Source: Halosaccharopolyspora lacisalsi
Lineage (GTDB): Bacteria; Actinomycetota; Actinomycetes; Mycobacteriales; Pseudonocardiaceae
NCBI RefSeq assembly: GCF_014137975.1
Contig: NZ_JACGWZ010000001.1
Location: forward strand, 1,364,001-1,428,000
DNA length: 64,000 bases
Reading direction: 5' to 3'
The position numbers and the translations under genes were made by a program. Below the pieces are notes generated by a model. The model was not told where the DNA came from and searched no databases. It saw nothing but the letters and a program-made list of their open reading frames with translations. Shown piece after piece: positions 8,715 through 17,703 of this stretch (position 1 is the stretch's first letter; the number at the start of each line of letters is the position of its first letter).

Positions 8715-8735
8715 GACCATCTGAAACAGATGGTC
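8715..8735 (+). promoter_or_regulatory. PadR operator candidate (perfect inverted repeat)
   Basis: Arms GACCATCTG (8715-8723) and CAGATGGTC (8727-8735) are perfectly complementary around AAA. A further half-like ATGGTC follows at 8744-8749. The site lies centrally in the 94-base gap between padR and the CoA-ligase gene, so one bound regulator could control both. Confidence 0.6.
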
Positions 8736-8783
8736 TGTTGCATATGGTCGTTTCCGTATCATTGTTGCGGTGGAGGGACGGGT

Positions 8784-10364
8784 ATGGACCTCGGAACAGT
8801 GCTGAGATGGACCGCCGAGCGCTACCCTCGGCATCGCGCGGTCGGCGGAAAGTACCCCTTGACATATGCCCAGTGGGACGTCCGCACCGACAGGCTGGCC
8901 CGCGTGCTGGCCGAGCTCGGCGTGCGGCCGGGCGACCGGGTCGCGTTCCTGCTGGCCGGGGGAGAACCGATGGCCAGCCTGCACCTCGCGGCGCAGAAAC
9001 TCGGCGCCGCCTCAGTGCCGCTGTCGATCCGCTTCGGCGCGGAGGAACTGGCCTACTGCCTGCGTGATGCGGCACCGGCTCTGCTGGTCACCGATGCCAG
9101 CACGACCGATACCGCCGAGGCGGCCCTGTCGGACGAGCGACCGTTGGCCCGCGCCCACGCCGGTGAGCCCGCCGAGGCACCGCCCGGTGTCCGTCCGATC
9201 GAGCGGGTGGCCGCGGACGAGCCCGGCGGTGCGCTGAACACCCGGGTCTCGGAGGGCGACATCAGCGTGATGCTCTACACCTCGGGCACCACGGGAAAGC
9301 CCAAGGGCGTGCCGCGCACGCACTCGGCCGAGCATCAGGCGGCGGTGGCCCACCTGCTGCAGAGCAGGCAGGGGCCGTTCGCCACGACGCTGGGTGTGAT
9401 GCCGATGTTTCACACGATGGGTCTGCGCAGCCTGCTGGCCAGTGTGATCAGCGCCGGAACCTGGGTGCCCCAGGTGCGGTTCTCCCCGGAGGAGACCCTG
9501 GAGCTGATCACCAGGGAAGATGTCTCGGCGCTGTACCTCGTACCGACGATCTACTGGGGGCTGCTGCGGACCGGGCGTCTGGCGGAGGCGACGAGCGTGC
9601 GCAAGCTGGCTTACGCGGGCGCGTCGATGACACCGACCCTGGCTGAACAGCTCACCGGCGCACTCGCTCCCGAGGTGTTCATCAACCACTTCGGCAGCAC
9701 GGAGATCTACACCTTCACCATCGGCCCGGACGTCGCGGCCAAACCCGGGTGCGCGGGCAGGGCCGGCGTCTTCACCCGGGTCCGCCTGGTCGATCCGGAG
9801 CCGGGCGCGTCGCCCTCCGACGTCGTGGGGGAGGGCGAGCAGGGTCAGATCGCGATCTCGATGGACTCCCCGGAGGCGTTCGGCGGGTACTGGAACCGGC
9901 CCGATGCCGACGCGAAGTCCATTCGGGACGGCTGGTACTTCCCGGGGGACCTGGCCACGGCCGACGAGGACGGGGACCTGTGGGTGGCCGGCCGCGTGGA
10001 CGACATGATCAATTCCGGGGGCGAGAACATCTACCCGTGCGAGATCGAGGAGACCCTGGACCGCTGCCCGGCGGTGGCCGACGTCGTGGTCGCCGGCCTT
10101 CCCGACGACCGCTGGGGTCAGGCCGCGACGGCCTTCTTCGTACCCGCCCCCGGAATGACTCCGCAGCACGCGGCCACCGTGCTGGCGCATTTCGTGCGCG
10201 AGCAGTCCGGGTTGCCGTCGCTGAAGCGGCCCAAGCGCCTGATCGCCGTCGAGCGGATCCCGAAATCAGCCGTCGGCAAGACCCTGCGCCGTGAACTGAC
10301 CACGGGCAATTACGCACCACTGGCCGAGGCCCCGTCCGAGGCCATGACCCCTTCGCGCAGGTGA
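8784..10364 (+). CDS. AMP-dependent acyl-CoA synthetase, probable (hydroxy)benzoate-CoA ligase
   Basis: 526-residue ANL-superfamily ligase that would activate an aromatic or related acid to its CoA thioester. Visible motifs are LYTSGTTGKPKGVPRTH (ATP/phosphate loop), FGSTEIYTF (A5), WYFPGDLATADEDGDLWVAG (A7), RVDDMINSGGENIYPCEIEE (A8 hinge) and the catalytic lysine in PKSAVGKTLRREL (A10). ATG at 8784 carries GGAGGGA upstream; the frame runs further up only through the operator. It is the first gene of the PadR-controlled cluster, and its stop overlaps the next start by 4 bases (GTGA). No carrier-protein gene is nearby, so CoA is the likely acceptor. The benzoate-type substrate is inferred from the downstream BenE transporter and reductase genes. 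Confidence 0.8.
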   Translation: MDLGTVLRWTAERYPRHRAVGGKYPLTYAQWDVRTDRLARVLAELGVRPGDRVAFLLAGGEPMASLHLAAQKLGAASVPLSIRFGAEELAYCLRDAAPALLVTDASTTDTAEAALSDERPLARAHAGEPAEAPPGVRPIERVAADEPGGALNTRVSEGDISVMLYTSGTTGKPKGVPRTHSAEHQAAVAHLLQSRQGPFATTLGVMPMFHTMGLRSLLASVISAGTWVPQVRFSPEETLELITREDVSALYLVPTIYWGLLRTGRLAEATSVRKLAYAGASMTPTLAEQLTGALAPEVFINHFGSTEIYTFTIGPDVAAKPGCAGRAGVFTRVRLVDPEPGASPSDVVGEGEQGQIAISMDSPEAFGGYWNRPDADAKSIRDGWYFPGDLATADEDGDLWVAGRVDDMINSGGENIYPCEIEETLDRCPAVADVVVAGLPDDRWGQAATAFFVPAPGMTPQHAATVLAHFVREQSGLPSLKRPKRLIAVERIPKSAVGKTLRRELTTGNYAPLAEAPSEAMTPSRR

Positions 10365-12835
10365 ATACCGTGACCGATCCGAGCGAACCTCCCACTGGCG
10401 ATGGCGGAGGACGCGGGCAGCGTTCCACGGCGCGCGTGGAGGACCCGGCTCTGCTGTGCGGCCGGGGCCGCTTTCTCGACGATCTCGATCCGCTGCCCGG
10501 AACCCTGACCGCGGCGATCGTGCGCAGCCCCCATCCGCACGCGAGGCTTCGCAGCGTGCACCTCGAGCGAGCGCGGGCGCATCCGGGTGTCGCTGCCGTC
10601 ATCGGGCCCGAAGAGGTGACCGCGGCACTGCATCCGTTCCCGCTGTCGCTGAAGACACCGATGCCGTACTACCCGACCGCGACGGACAAGACCCGGTTCG
10701 TCGGTGAGCCGGTGGCGGTAGTCGTGGCCAGCGATCGCTACGTCGCCGAGGACGCGGCCGAGTTGGTAGAGGTCGATTACGAGCCGCTGCCGGCAGTGGT
10801 GGACACCGACAAGGCCCTCGACCCCGGAGCCCCCAAACTGCACGAGCAGGCCGAGGGCAACGTCGCCACCGACCGGACGTTTCACTTCGGGCCCGTGGAC
10901 GAGACGTTCGACCGCGCCGACCGGGTGGTCACCGCCGAGTACGAGTTTCCCCGCTACTCCTCCACGCCGATGGAGTGCTACTCGGTGGTCGCCGAGTGGC
11001 ACGACGAGGTCGACGGGCCCGCGATCACCGCGTGGGCGAACTTCCACGGCCCGTTCTCGATGGTGCCCGTGCTGGCCGGAGCGCTGGGTGTTCCCACTTC
11101 GCGCGTGCGGCTGCACGTCCCGGCCGACAACGGCGGCAGCTTCGGCATCAAGGCCGGTATCTACCCGTACGTCGCGCTGCTGGCCCTGGCCAGCAGACAC
11201 GCGGGACGGCCGGTGCGATGGACCGAGGACCGCATCGAGCACCTGCTGGCGAGCTCGGCCGGTTCGGACCGATCGATGCGTTTCGAGGCGGCGGTCTCCG
11301 ACGACGGACGCATCGAGGCGCTGCGGGCGGATCTCGTCGACAACGTGGGCGCTTACCTGCGCCCGCCCGAGCCCAGCACGCTGTATCGCTGCTTCGGCAA
11401 CATCACGGGCGCCTACCGGATCGGCGCCGTACAGATCCGCTCCCGTGCCGTGGTCAGCAACAAGACACCGACCGGGCTCAACCGCGGGTTCGGTGGACAG
11501 CAGCTCTACTTCGGTCTGGAGCGGCTGATCGACACCATCGCCCACGCCCGTGGCATCGACGCGGCGGAACTGCGCCGCCGCAACTTCGTGCAAGCCGACG
11601 AATTTCCCTACAGCACCCCGACCGGTGGCATCTACGACTCGGGAGACTATCCGCAGGCCTTCGAGAAAGTCCTCGAGAACGCCGACTACACCGCGCTGCG
11701 GCAACGCCAACGGGAGGCGCGTGAGCGCGGCGAGTACTTCGGCATCGGGATGGCCAGCGTGGTGGATCCCTCCGCGACCAACATCGGCTACGTCGGTCTG
11801 GCCACCCCGGCCGAGAACCGGCCACCCGGTCGCGGCAAGTCCGGCTCCACCGAGCACGTCCGCGTCAGCGTGGACCTCAACGGCGTGGTCTCCGTTCTGC
11901 TCGGCACCGTGCCGCAGGGTCAAGGGCATGCCACGGTGGCACAGCAGATCGTCGCCGAGCAGCTCGGCCTGCAGCGGGACCAGGTCCGCCCCGTGGTCGA
12001 GATGGACACCGCCACCACGCCGTGGACGGTCAGCTCCGGCAGCTACTCGTCGCGTTTCGCACCGTTGCTCACCAGCGCCCTGGTGGAGGCCGCCGAACGA
12101 CTGGCGGTCACAGTGCGGCTGGCCGGGGCGACGATGCTCGACGCGGATCCCGAGGAGTTGGAGCTTGCCGACGGACGGGTCCGGGTTCGTGATGATCCCG
12201 AGCGCGCCGTGGCGTTCCGCCACGCCGCCGGCCTGGTGCACTGGGACCCCGGCTCGTTGCCGGAAGGAGCTTCGGCCCGGCTCTACGAGGAGGCGGCGTT
12301 CACTCCGCCGGAGTCCAAGGCGGCCAACCAGAACGACCAGATCAACTCCAGCCTGTGCTACGGCTTCGTCGCCGAACTCGTGGTGTGCCGCATCGAGCCC
12401 GACACCCGCGAGATCACTCTCGAACACGTGTCCACCGTGCACGATCCGGGCACGATCCTGAACGAGACGCTCCTCGAAGGCCAGATCCACGGCGCGCTGG
12501 CGCACGCCATCGGGGGCGCGCTGTACGAGGAGATGCGCTACTCCGAGTCCGGCCAGCCCACATCGGCGACGTTCATGGACTACCTGTGCCCCACGGCGGC
12601 CGAGACCACCTACGCGCTCGACAGCGACCACGTGCAGACCCCGTCCCCGGTGACGCGGCTCGGCGCCAAGGGCTCCGGTGAGGGCAGCTCGATGAGCCTG
12701 CCGGTGGCCATCGCCAACGCGGTCTCGGACGCGCTCGCGCCCCACGGCATCGAGATCACCAGCCTGCCCCTGCACGGCAACGTCATCCACCAGCTACTCA
12801 CCGAGGAAATCCCGGCAACGGAAGGAATCCACTGA
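10361..12835 (+). CDS. Molybdopterin-binding large subunit, xanthine-oxidase family (hydroxybenzoyl-CoA reductase/CoxL-like)
   Basis: 824-residue catalytic subunit. The fold begins with the a/b-hammerhead domain (RVEDPALLCGRGRFLDDLDP). The substrate/cofactor segment is PTGLNRGFGGQQLYFGLERL near residues 367-386. The C-terminus has LGAKGSGEGSS near 767-777, which carries the conserved glutamate that activates the Mo-bound hydroxyl. The segment that reads AYRCSFR in form I CO dehydrogenase or AYRGAGR in form II is different here, so CO oxidation is unlikely. With the FAD and iron-sulfur genes just downstream and a CoA ligase upstream, a role on an aromatic CoA thioester, as in 4-hydroxybenzoyl-CoA reductase, is the best fit. 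A dehydrogenase/hydroxylase of another substrate cannot be excluded. Confidence 0.75.
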   Translation: MNTVTDPSEPPTGDGGGRGQRSTARVEDPALLCGRGRFLDDLDPLPGTLTAAIVRSPHPHARLRSVHLERARAHPGVAAVIGPEEVTAALHPFPLSLKTPMPYYPTATDKTRFVGEPVAVVVASDRYVAEDAAELVEVDYEPLPAVVDTDKALDPGAPKLHEQAEGNVATDRTFHFGPVDETFDRADRVVTAEYEFPRYSSTPMECYSVVAEWHDEVDGPAITAWANFHGPFSMVPVLAGALGVPTSRVRLHVPADNGGSFGIKAGIYPYVALLALASRHAGRPVRWTEDRIEHLLASSAGSDRSMRFEAAVSDDGRIEALRADLVDNVGAYLRPPEPSTLYRCFGNITGAYRIGAVQIRSRAVVSNKTPTGLNRGFGGQQLYFGLERLIDTIAHARGIDAAELRRRNFVQADEFPYSTPTGGIYDSGDYPQAFEKVLENADYTALRQRQREARERGEYFGIGMASVVDPSATNIGYVGLATPAENRPPGRGKSGSTEHVRVSVDLNGVVSVLLGTVPQGQGHATVAQQIVAEQLGLQRDQVRPVVEMDTATTPWTVSSGSYSSRFAPLLTSALVEAAERLAVTVRLAGATMLDADPEELELADGRVRVRDDPERAVAFRHAAGLVHWDPGSLPEGASARLYEEAAFTPPESKAANQNDQINSSLCYGFVAELVVCRIEPDTREITLEHVSTVHDPGTILNETLLEGQIHGALAHAIGGALYEEMRYSESGQPTSATFMDYLCPTAAETTYALDSDHVQTPSPVTRLGAKGSGEGSSMSLPVAIANAVSDALAPHGIEITSLPLHGNVIHQLLTEEIPATEGIH

Positions 12836-12837
12836 TC

Positions 12838-13617
12838 ATGGCACTCACCGGAGGCGAGATCCGGCTCGACCGCGGCCACGAGGGGCGAGTGGCCTACCTG
12901 ACCCTCGATCACGGCGAGTACAACGTCATCACCTGGGAAACCCGCAACGTGATGGCCGACCGGTTCGCCGAGGTCGACGCCGACGACACCGTCCAGCTCG
13001 TGGTCATTCGCGGCGAGGGCGAGCACTTCTCGTCCGGGGGTGACATCGCCGGGTTCATGGAGGTCGAACCGGTCGACTTCACCGACCTCGGACACCACGT
13101 CACGGCCCCGGCCCGCAGCCCCAAACCGGTGATCACCGCCGTGGACGGTTACTGCTTCGGCGTCGGCTTCGAACTCGCCCTGTCCTCGGACATCCGACTG
13201 GCCACCGCGCGCAGCCAGTTCGCCCTGCCCGAGATGAACCTCGGGATGATCCCCGGATCCGGCGGTACCCAGCGGCTGGCTCGGCTGATCGGGCTCTCGC
13301 GGGCCAAGTACCACGTACTCACCGCCGAGCGCATCAGCGCCGAGCAGGCCGGCGACTGGGGCCTGCTGGCAGGCGTCACCGAGGACCGCGCCGCCCTGGA
13401 CGGCGAGGTCGAACGCCTCGTGGCCAAGATGCTCGGCTTCTCGCCGCTGGCGGCGCGTACCGCCAAGGAAGTGCTCGACCGCGGTGCTGACGGCCCGCTG
13501 TACACCGGCATCGAGCTGGAGCGCAAGGCCTACTCGATGCTGCGGGCCAGCCACGACTTCGCCGAGGGCGTCGCGGCGTTCAACGACAAGCGCACCCCGA
13601 AGTTCCGGGGGCGGTGA
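12838..13617 (+). CDS. Enoyl-CoA hydratase/isomerase (crotonase) family protein
   Basis: 259-residue crotonase. The oxyanion segment GEHFSSGGDIAGF and the catalytic region GYCFGVGFELALSSDIRLAT are intact. Both glutamates used by true hydratases are present: the E of GFELAL and the E of LPEMNLGMIPGSGGTQRL. The gene starts 2 bases after the large-subunit stop and ends 6 bases before the FAD-subunit start, so it is embedded in the molybdenum-enzyme operon. It probably acts on a CoA thioester made by the ligase/reductase pair, for instance adding water to a dearomatised ring or a side chain. Its exact step cannot be read from the sequence. Confidence 0.8.
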   Translation: MALTGGEIRLDRGHEGRVAYLTLDHGEYNVITWETRNVMADRFAEVDADDTVQLVVIRGEGEHFSSGGDIAGFMEVEPVDFTDLGHHVTAPARSPKPVITAVDGYCFGVGFELALSSDIRLATARSQFALPEMNLGMIPGSGGTQRLARLIGLSRAKYHVLTAERISAEQAGDWGLLAGVTEDRAALDGEVERLVAKMLGFSPLAARTAKEVLDRGADGPLYTGIELERKAYSMLRASHDFAEGVAAFNDKRTPKFRGR

Positions 13618-13623
13618 GAGTCG

Positions 13624-14532
13624 ATGAAAGCCGCCCCCTTCGCCTACGTGCGTCCCACCAGACTCGAGGACGCCGTGAACGAACTCGCCGGCAGTGACGG
13701 CGGCGGGAAGGTCCTCGCCGGAGGGCAGTCGTTGGTGCCCGTCCTGGCGATGCGGCTGGCCCGGCCCGAGAAGCTGGTGGACATCACCACGGTAGAGGGA
13801 CTCGACCAACTCCGGAGCACCGGTGACTCGCTCGAGGTCGCGGCGATGGTCCGGCAGCGACGAGTGGAACACGACCGGGCGACCGATTCGGTGCCGTTGT
13901 TGCGCATGGCCCTGCCGTGGGTGGGGCATCGGGAGCTGCGCAGTCGCGGAACCGTGTGCGGCAGCCTCGCGCACGCCGATCCGGCTGCTGAGATCCCTGC
14001 TGTGGCGGCCTGCCTGAACGCCCGGATCACGTTGACCAGTCCGCGCGGTACGCGCCAGGTACCGGCGCGGGAGTTCTTCACCGGTGCCATGACCACGGCT
14101 CTCGGTTCCGAGGACATCCTCACCGCCATCCGGTTTCCCGTCGCGACCGACGGTGAGGGCTTCGGGTTCGCCGAGATCGCACGCCGACACGGGGACTTCG
14201 CCCTGGCAGGTGTTGCCGTGCGCGTCGCGGTTTCCGGTGAGCGGGTCCGCGAGGCGACGCTCACGGCGTTCGGGGTCTCCGACCGCCCGGTCACCCGCGA
14301 CGTCAGTACCGAGCTCGCTTCGGCCGTCAGCGCGTCCGGACAGGACGGTGTTCGGCTGGCCGCGCGGCTGCCCGAGCCCTTGGCCGATATCGCGCAGGGC
14401 ATGGTCGACACCGACGGAGACGCGCACGGTTCCCGGGACTACCGGCGCCGGCTGTTCGTGACGCTGTCCGGTCGGGAACTGGCCAAGGCCCACGACCGTG
14501 CCCTCCGGGGCATCAACGGGGATAACCCATGA
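13624..14532 (+). CDS. FAD-binding subunit of the molybdenum hydroxylase (CoxM/HcrB-like)
   Basis: 302 residues with the two FAD-contact motifs of the family: KVLAGGQSLVPVLAMRLARP (residues 30-50) and RGTVCGSLAHADPAAEIPAV (about 115-135). It passes electrons between the iron-sulfur subunit and the molybdenum centre or an external acceptor. The longer insert with an extra [4Fe-4S] cluster seen in the anaerobic Thauera 4-hydroxybenzoyl-CoA reductase is not visible: length is normal for the shorter aerobic type and no added cysteine cluster is seen. It overlaps the next gene by 4 bases (ATGA), which suggests coupled translation. Confidence 0.85.
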   Translation: MKAAPFAYVRPTRLEDAVNELAGSDGGGKVLAGGQSLVPVLAMRLARPEKLVDITTVEGLDQLRSTGDSLEVAAMVRQRRVEHDRATDSVPLLRMALPWVGHRELRSRGTVCGSLAHADPAAEIPAVAACLNARITLTSPRGTRQVPAREFFTGAMTTALGSEDILTAIRFPVATDGEGFGFAEIARRHGDFALAGVAVRVAVSGERVREATLTAFGVSDRPVTRDVSTELASAVSASGQDGVRLAARLPEPLADIAQGMVDTDGDAHGSRDYRRRLFVTLSGRELAKAHDRALRGINGDNP

Positions 14533-15848
14533 CCACCAGCGAAAACACCCACGACACCGCGCGGTCGGCGGACCGCCGGGAAGGCAAGCCCCGGCCGGTG
14601 AGCGCAGGTGCAGACGAGCCGGTGGAGGTCCGGCTGTCCGTCAACGGCACCCCGGCCGTGTTGCGGCTGCCGCCTCGGCACACCTTGGCGGACGCACTGC
14701 GCGACCACCTCGGCCTCACGGGGACCCACCTGGGATGCGAGCACGGCGTGTGCGGCATGTGCACGGTGATGGTCGACGGGGAGGCCGCACGCGCCTGCCT
14801 GCTGTTCGCCTGCCAGCTCGACGGATCCGACGTGGTCACCGTCGAGGGCTTGGGGCGTCCGGACGACCTGCACCCGTTGCAGGAGTCCTTCGGCCACCAC
14901 CACGCACTGCAGTGCGGTTTCTGCACGCCGGGCTTCCTGATGAGCTCCTACGACCTGCTCTCGCACAAGCCGGGCATCGCCGAGGAGGAAATCCCGGAGG
15001 AGCTCTCCGGCGTGATCTGCCGGTGCACGGGCTACCGCAACATCGTCTCGGCCGTGTCCGAGACGAGTCGTGAACACCCTGAAGGGGTTCCGGAACCCGG
15101 CAACTGCGCCCACCGCGCACTCGTCGGCCGCGCGGGTGGACAGGCGGCCGGCTTGCCGGGCGGTGCTGAGGGAGTCTCCGATACGCAACGAGCCGATGCC
15201 GCCTCCCAGGATGTGGAGATCGTGCTGCCGGACTCCGATCCGACGGTGTCCGTCGAGGTCACCACGGATCTGGACGTGCCGTTCGAGAAAGTGTGGCGCG
15301 TCCTCGACGACGTCCACCTGCTCGCGACCTGCCTGCCCGGCGCCGAACTCACCGACGACCTCGGCAACGAGCACTACACCGGACGCGCCCGCGTCGCGGT
15401 GGGACCGATCAAGCTCTCGTTCACCGGCGTCGCGCACATCACCGAGCACGACCGGGAATCCGGAAGAATCCGAGTGCTCGCCCAAGGCCAGGACACCGGC
15501 GGTGCGCAGACGCAGGCCGACCTCACTCTGGTGGCCGAGTCCACCGAGACCGGCACGCGGCTGCAGGCCGACGCCGCCGTGTACCTCACCGGCCGGATCG
15601 CCCAATTCGGGCGGGCACTCGCCGGTGACATCAGCCGCCGCATGTTCGAGCAGTTCGCCGACTCCGTGAAGCAGGCGGCCACCTCCGGCCAAGCACCGAC
15701 CACTCCGGCGGGAGCGCCGAGCGCCTTGCGCCTGGTCGCCGGCACCCTCGCCACCCGGATCCGTCGGGTGCTGCGTCACATCGGTCTCGGGAAAGGGAAC
15801 TCCCGCCGCGGCGGGACACCGACGGACGGCTTCCGCCAAGCGGGGTGA
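14529..15848 (+). CDS. Fusion of [2Fe-2S] subunit (CoxS/HcrC-like) with a CoxG/SRPBCC domain
   Basis: 439 residues in two domains. Residues 30-180 form the small iron-sulfur subunit: plant-ferredoxin cysteines C70, C75, C78 and C90 for one cluster and C129, C132, C164 and C166 for the second. A linker of about 35 residues follows. Residues 215-390 form a CoxG-type SRPBCC domain (DLDVPFEKVWRVLDDVHLLA, then GRARVAVGPIKLSFTGVA). CoxG proteins anchor aerobic CO dehydrogenase at the membrane or help assemble it, and normally are separate proteins. Joining the two could recruit this enzyme to the membrane or tie maturation to assembly. It is the third subunit gene of the operon, overlapping the FAD gene. 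Confidence 0.8.
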   Translation: MTTSENTHDTARSADRREGKPRPVSAGADEPVEVRLSVNGTPAVLRLPPRHTLADALRDHLGLTGTHLGCEHGVCGMCTVMVDGEAARACLLFACQLDGSDVVTVEGLGRPDDLHPLQESFGHHHALQCGFCTPGFLMSSYDLLSHKPGIAEEEIPEELSGVICRCTGYRNIVSAVSETSREHPEGVPEPGNCAHRALVGRAGGQAAGLPGGAEGVSDTQRADAASQDVEIVLPDSDPTVSVEVTTDLDVPFEKVWRVLDDVHLLATCLPGAELTDDLGNEHYTGRARVAVGPIKLSFTGVAHITEHDRESGRIRVLAQGQDTGGAQTQADLTLVAESTETGTRLQADAAVYLTGRIAQFGRALAGDISRRMFEQFADSVKQAATSGQAPTTPAGAPSALRLVAGTLATRIRRVLRHIGLGKGNSRRGGTPTDGFRQAG

Positions 15849-15918
15849 GGAACGGGCCGTACGCGCGAGGACCTCGACGCGCACCGGTGGGCCGAAAACC
15901 GACTCAAGGAGCACATCG

Positions 15919-17196
15919 ATGAGCAGCTCTCCTCCGGTAGCGCCCCCACGTGCCGGCACAGACGATCGACTCGTCGAACGGGGGCCGGGGATACGCAGCG
16001 GCTTGCGGGACCTGCCCGCGCACCTGAATCTCTCCACGGTGGGCGCGGCCGTGGTCGCTACCGTGTTCGGCTGTACCGGACCCGCGCTGATCATCATCAA
16101 CGGGGCGGGAGACGCGGGTCTCTCGGCCTCCCAGACCGCGTCCTGGATCTTCGGGATCTACGTGTTCGGCGGTCTGAACTCCCTGCTGCTCGCGCTCTAC
16201 TACAAGCAGCCCGTAGTAGGAGCGTGGAGTATTCCCGGTGCGGTGCTCGTAGTGGATGCGCTCGGCACCTTCACCTTGGGTGAGCTCGTCGGGGCGTACC
16301 TGGTGAGCGGCGCCTCGGTGGTCCTGCTCGCACTGACCGGAGCGCTCCGCCGGGTGATGACCTGGCTGCCTGGTCCCATCATCATGGCCATGATCGCCGG
16401 CGCGCTCGTCGAGTTTGCGATCGGTGTCGTCGAGGCCGGGCGCGCCGCCCCCTGGATCGTGGCCTCCGCACTGGTCGGCTACCTGCTCGTGGCGCGGTTC
16501 GGCAAGAAGGTCCCGGGCGTCGTTGGTGCGCTCGTGGCCGGCGTGGTGGCCGCCGGGTCGACGGGTGCGTTCGTGGGACTCGACCCGGGTACCCGGCTCG
16601 CCGTGCCGGCACTCGTCGTGCCCACGTTCGACTGGGGAGCGGTCCTGGCCGTCTCCGTACCGTTGACCGTGCTCGTCATCGGGGCCGAGAACGCGCAGGC
16701 GACCGGGGCGCTGATGGCCGCGAGCTACCGTCCACCGATCAACTCCATGTCGTTGCTCAGCGGCCTCAGCGGGCTGGCCGCGGCAGGATTCGGGGGGCAC
16801 ACGGCCAACATCGCGGGTCCTATGACCGCCATCTGCACGTCCCGCGATGCCGGTCCCGAGGCGGGGCGTTACGCGGCGGCCGTGCTCAACGGGATCCTGT
16901 TCATCGCCTTCGGGGTGGTTTCGGGCGTTGCCGTCGCGTTCGTCACCGCGCTCCCGGTCGAACTCGTCACCTCCGTCGCCGGGTTGGCGATGATCACGGT
17001 CCTGCTGTCGTCCTTCCAAGGTGCTTTCGGTAGCTCCCGGTTCCAGATCGGGGCGTTCTTCGCGCTCGTCATCGCCATGAGCGGAGTCAGCATCGCGGGT
17101 ATCTCCAGTCCTTTCTGGGCTCTGCTCGGCGGTGTGACGGCGTCCCTGCTGCTCGAGTTCGACCAGTTCAGGGATCGCGCCGATCACTCCGACTGA
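15919..17196 (+). CDS. benE: BenE-family benzoate:H+ symporter
   Basis: 425-residue membrane protein with about 11-12 hydrophobic segments. The signature GAENAQATGALMAASYRPPI and GLAAAGFGGHTANIAGPMTA mark the BenE family of benzoate/proton symporters. ATG at 15919 has AAGGAG nine bases upstream. It follows the molybdenum-enzyme genes on the same strand with a 70-base gap, so it probably belongs to the PadR-controlled unit and imports the aromatic acid that the ligase activates. Benzoate itself or a hydroxybenzoate is the likely substrate; the family does not discriminate between these from sequence alone. Confidence 0.85.
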   Translation: MSSSPPVAPPRAGTDDRLVERGPGIRSGLRDLPAHLNLSTVGAAVVATVFGCTGPALIIINGAGDAGLSASQTASWIFGIYVFGGLNSLLLALYYKQPVVGAWSIPGAVLVVDALGTFTLGELVGAYLVSGASVVLLALTGALRRVMTWLPGPIIMAMIAGALVEFAIGVVEAGRAAPWIVASALVGYLLVARFGKKVPGVVGALVAGVVAAGSTGAFVGLDPGTRLAVPALVVPTFDWGAVLAVSVPLTVLVIGAENAQATGALMAASYRPPINSMSLLSGLSGLAAAGFGGHTANIAGPMTAICTSRDAGPEAGRYAAAVLNGILFIAFGVVSGVAVAFVTALPVELVTSVAGLAMITVLLSSFQGAFGSSRFQIGAFFALVIAMSGVSIAGISSPFWALLGGVTASLLLEFDQFRDRADHSD

Positions 17197-17244
17197 GCGG
17201 TGCGGGAACGGGAGCGGTCTTCCGAACAGTCGAGAGGAGATCGG

Positions 17245-17703
17245 ATGTCTGCGGTCGAGGAGGACGGCGCGACACACGGCAGCGCCGTCGAGCAGCTCAG
17301 GGAGGCGCTGTCCGGAACGGAGCAGCTCGTCGTCCGGATGGGTCTGGAGATCACGGCGTGGAACCCAGATCACCTGGTCGGCACCCTGCCGGTGGCCGGT
17401 AACCGTCAGCCCTACGGGTTGCTGCATGGTGGGGCGAACGCGGTCCTGGCCGAGACGCTCGGCTCGATCGCCGCGGCGCTGCACACCGGGGCGAGTCGGT
17501 AAGCCCTGAGCGTGGATCTGTCCTGCACGCACCATAGGCCGCCCGCCGACCAGCGGATGATCGGGGCCGCGACACCGTTGCACCGGGGACGCGACCTCGC
17601 CACCTACGAGATCACGCTCAACGACGAAGACGGAAACCGCACGTGCACCGCACGACTGACCTGCGTGCTCCGGGAACACCCCTCCCATCGCCACCCGTCG
17701 TGA
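17245..17703 (+). pseudogene. PaaI-type hotdog thioesterase interrupted by an in-frame stop
   Basis: From ATG at 17245 (AGGAGATCGG upstream) the translation is a hotdog acyl-CoA thioesterase: NRQPYGLLHGGANAVLAETL contains the conserved HGG active-site turn. After TGASR a TAA codon stands at 17500-17502. The very same frame then continues with the rest of the fold (VDLSCTHHRPPADQRMIGAA, then PLHRGRDLATYEITLNDEDG) to a natural stop at 17703. One nonsense change thus splits an otherwise complete 152-codon gene. In the cluster it would have released free acid from stalled aromatic CoA esters. Readthrough is conceivable but unproven; a sequencing error is also possible. Confidence 0.75.

Noticed and set aside
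10310-12790. 826-codon minus-strand open frame opposite the Mo large subunit
   Set aside because: Entirely antisense to an intact conserved gene and without family motifs.
10361-12835. Annotation as aerobic CO dehydrogenase large subunit
   Set aside because: The AYRCSFR or AYRGAGR loop is not present, and the CoA ligase and BenE context points to an aromatic acid.
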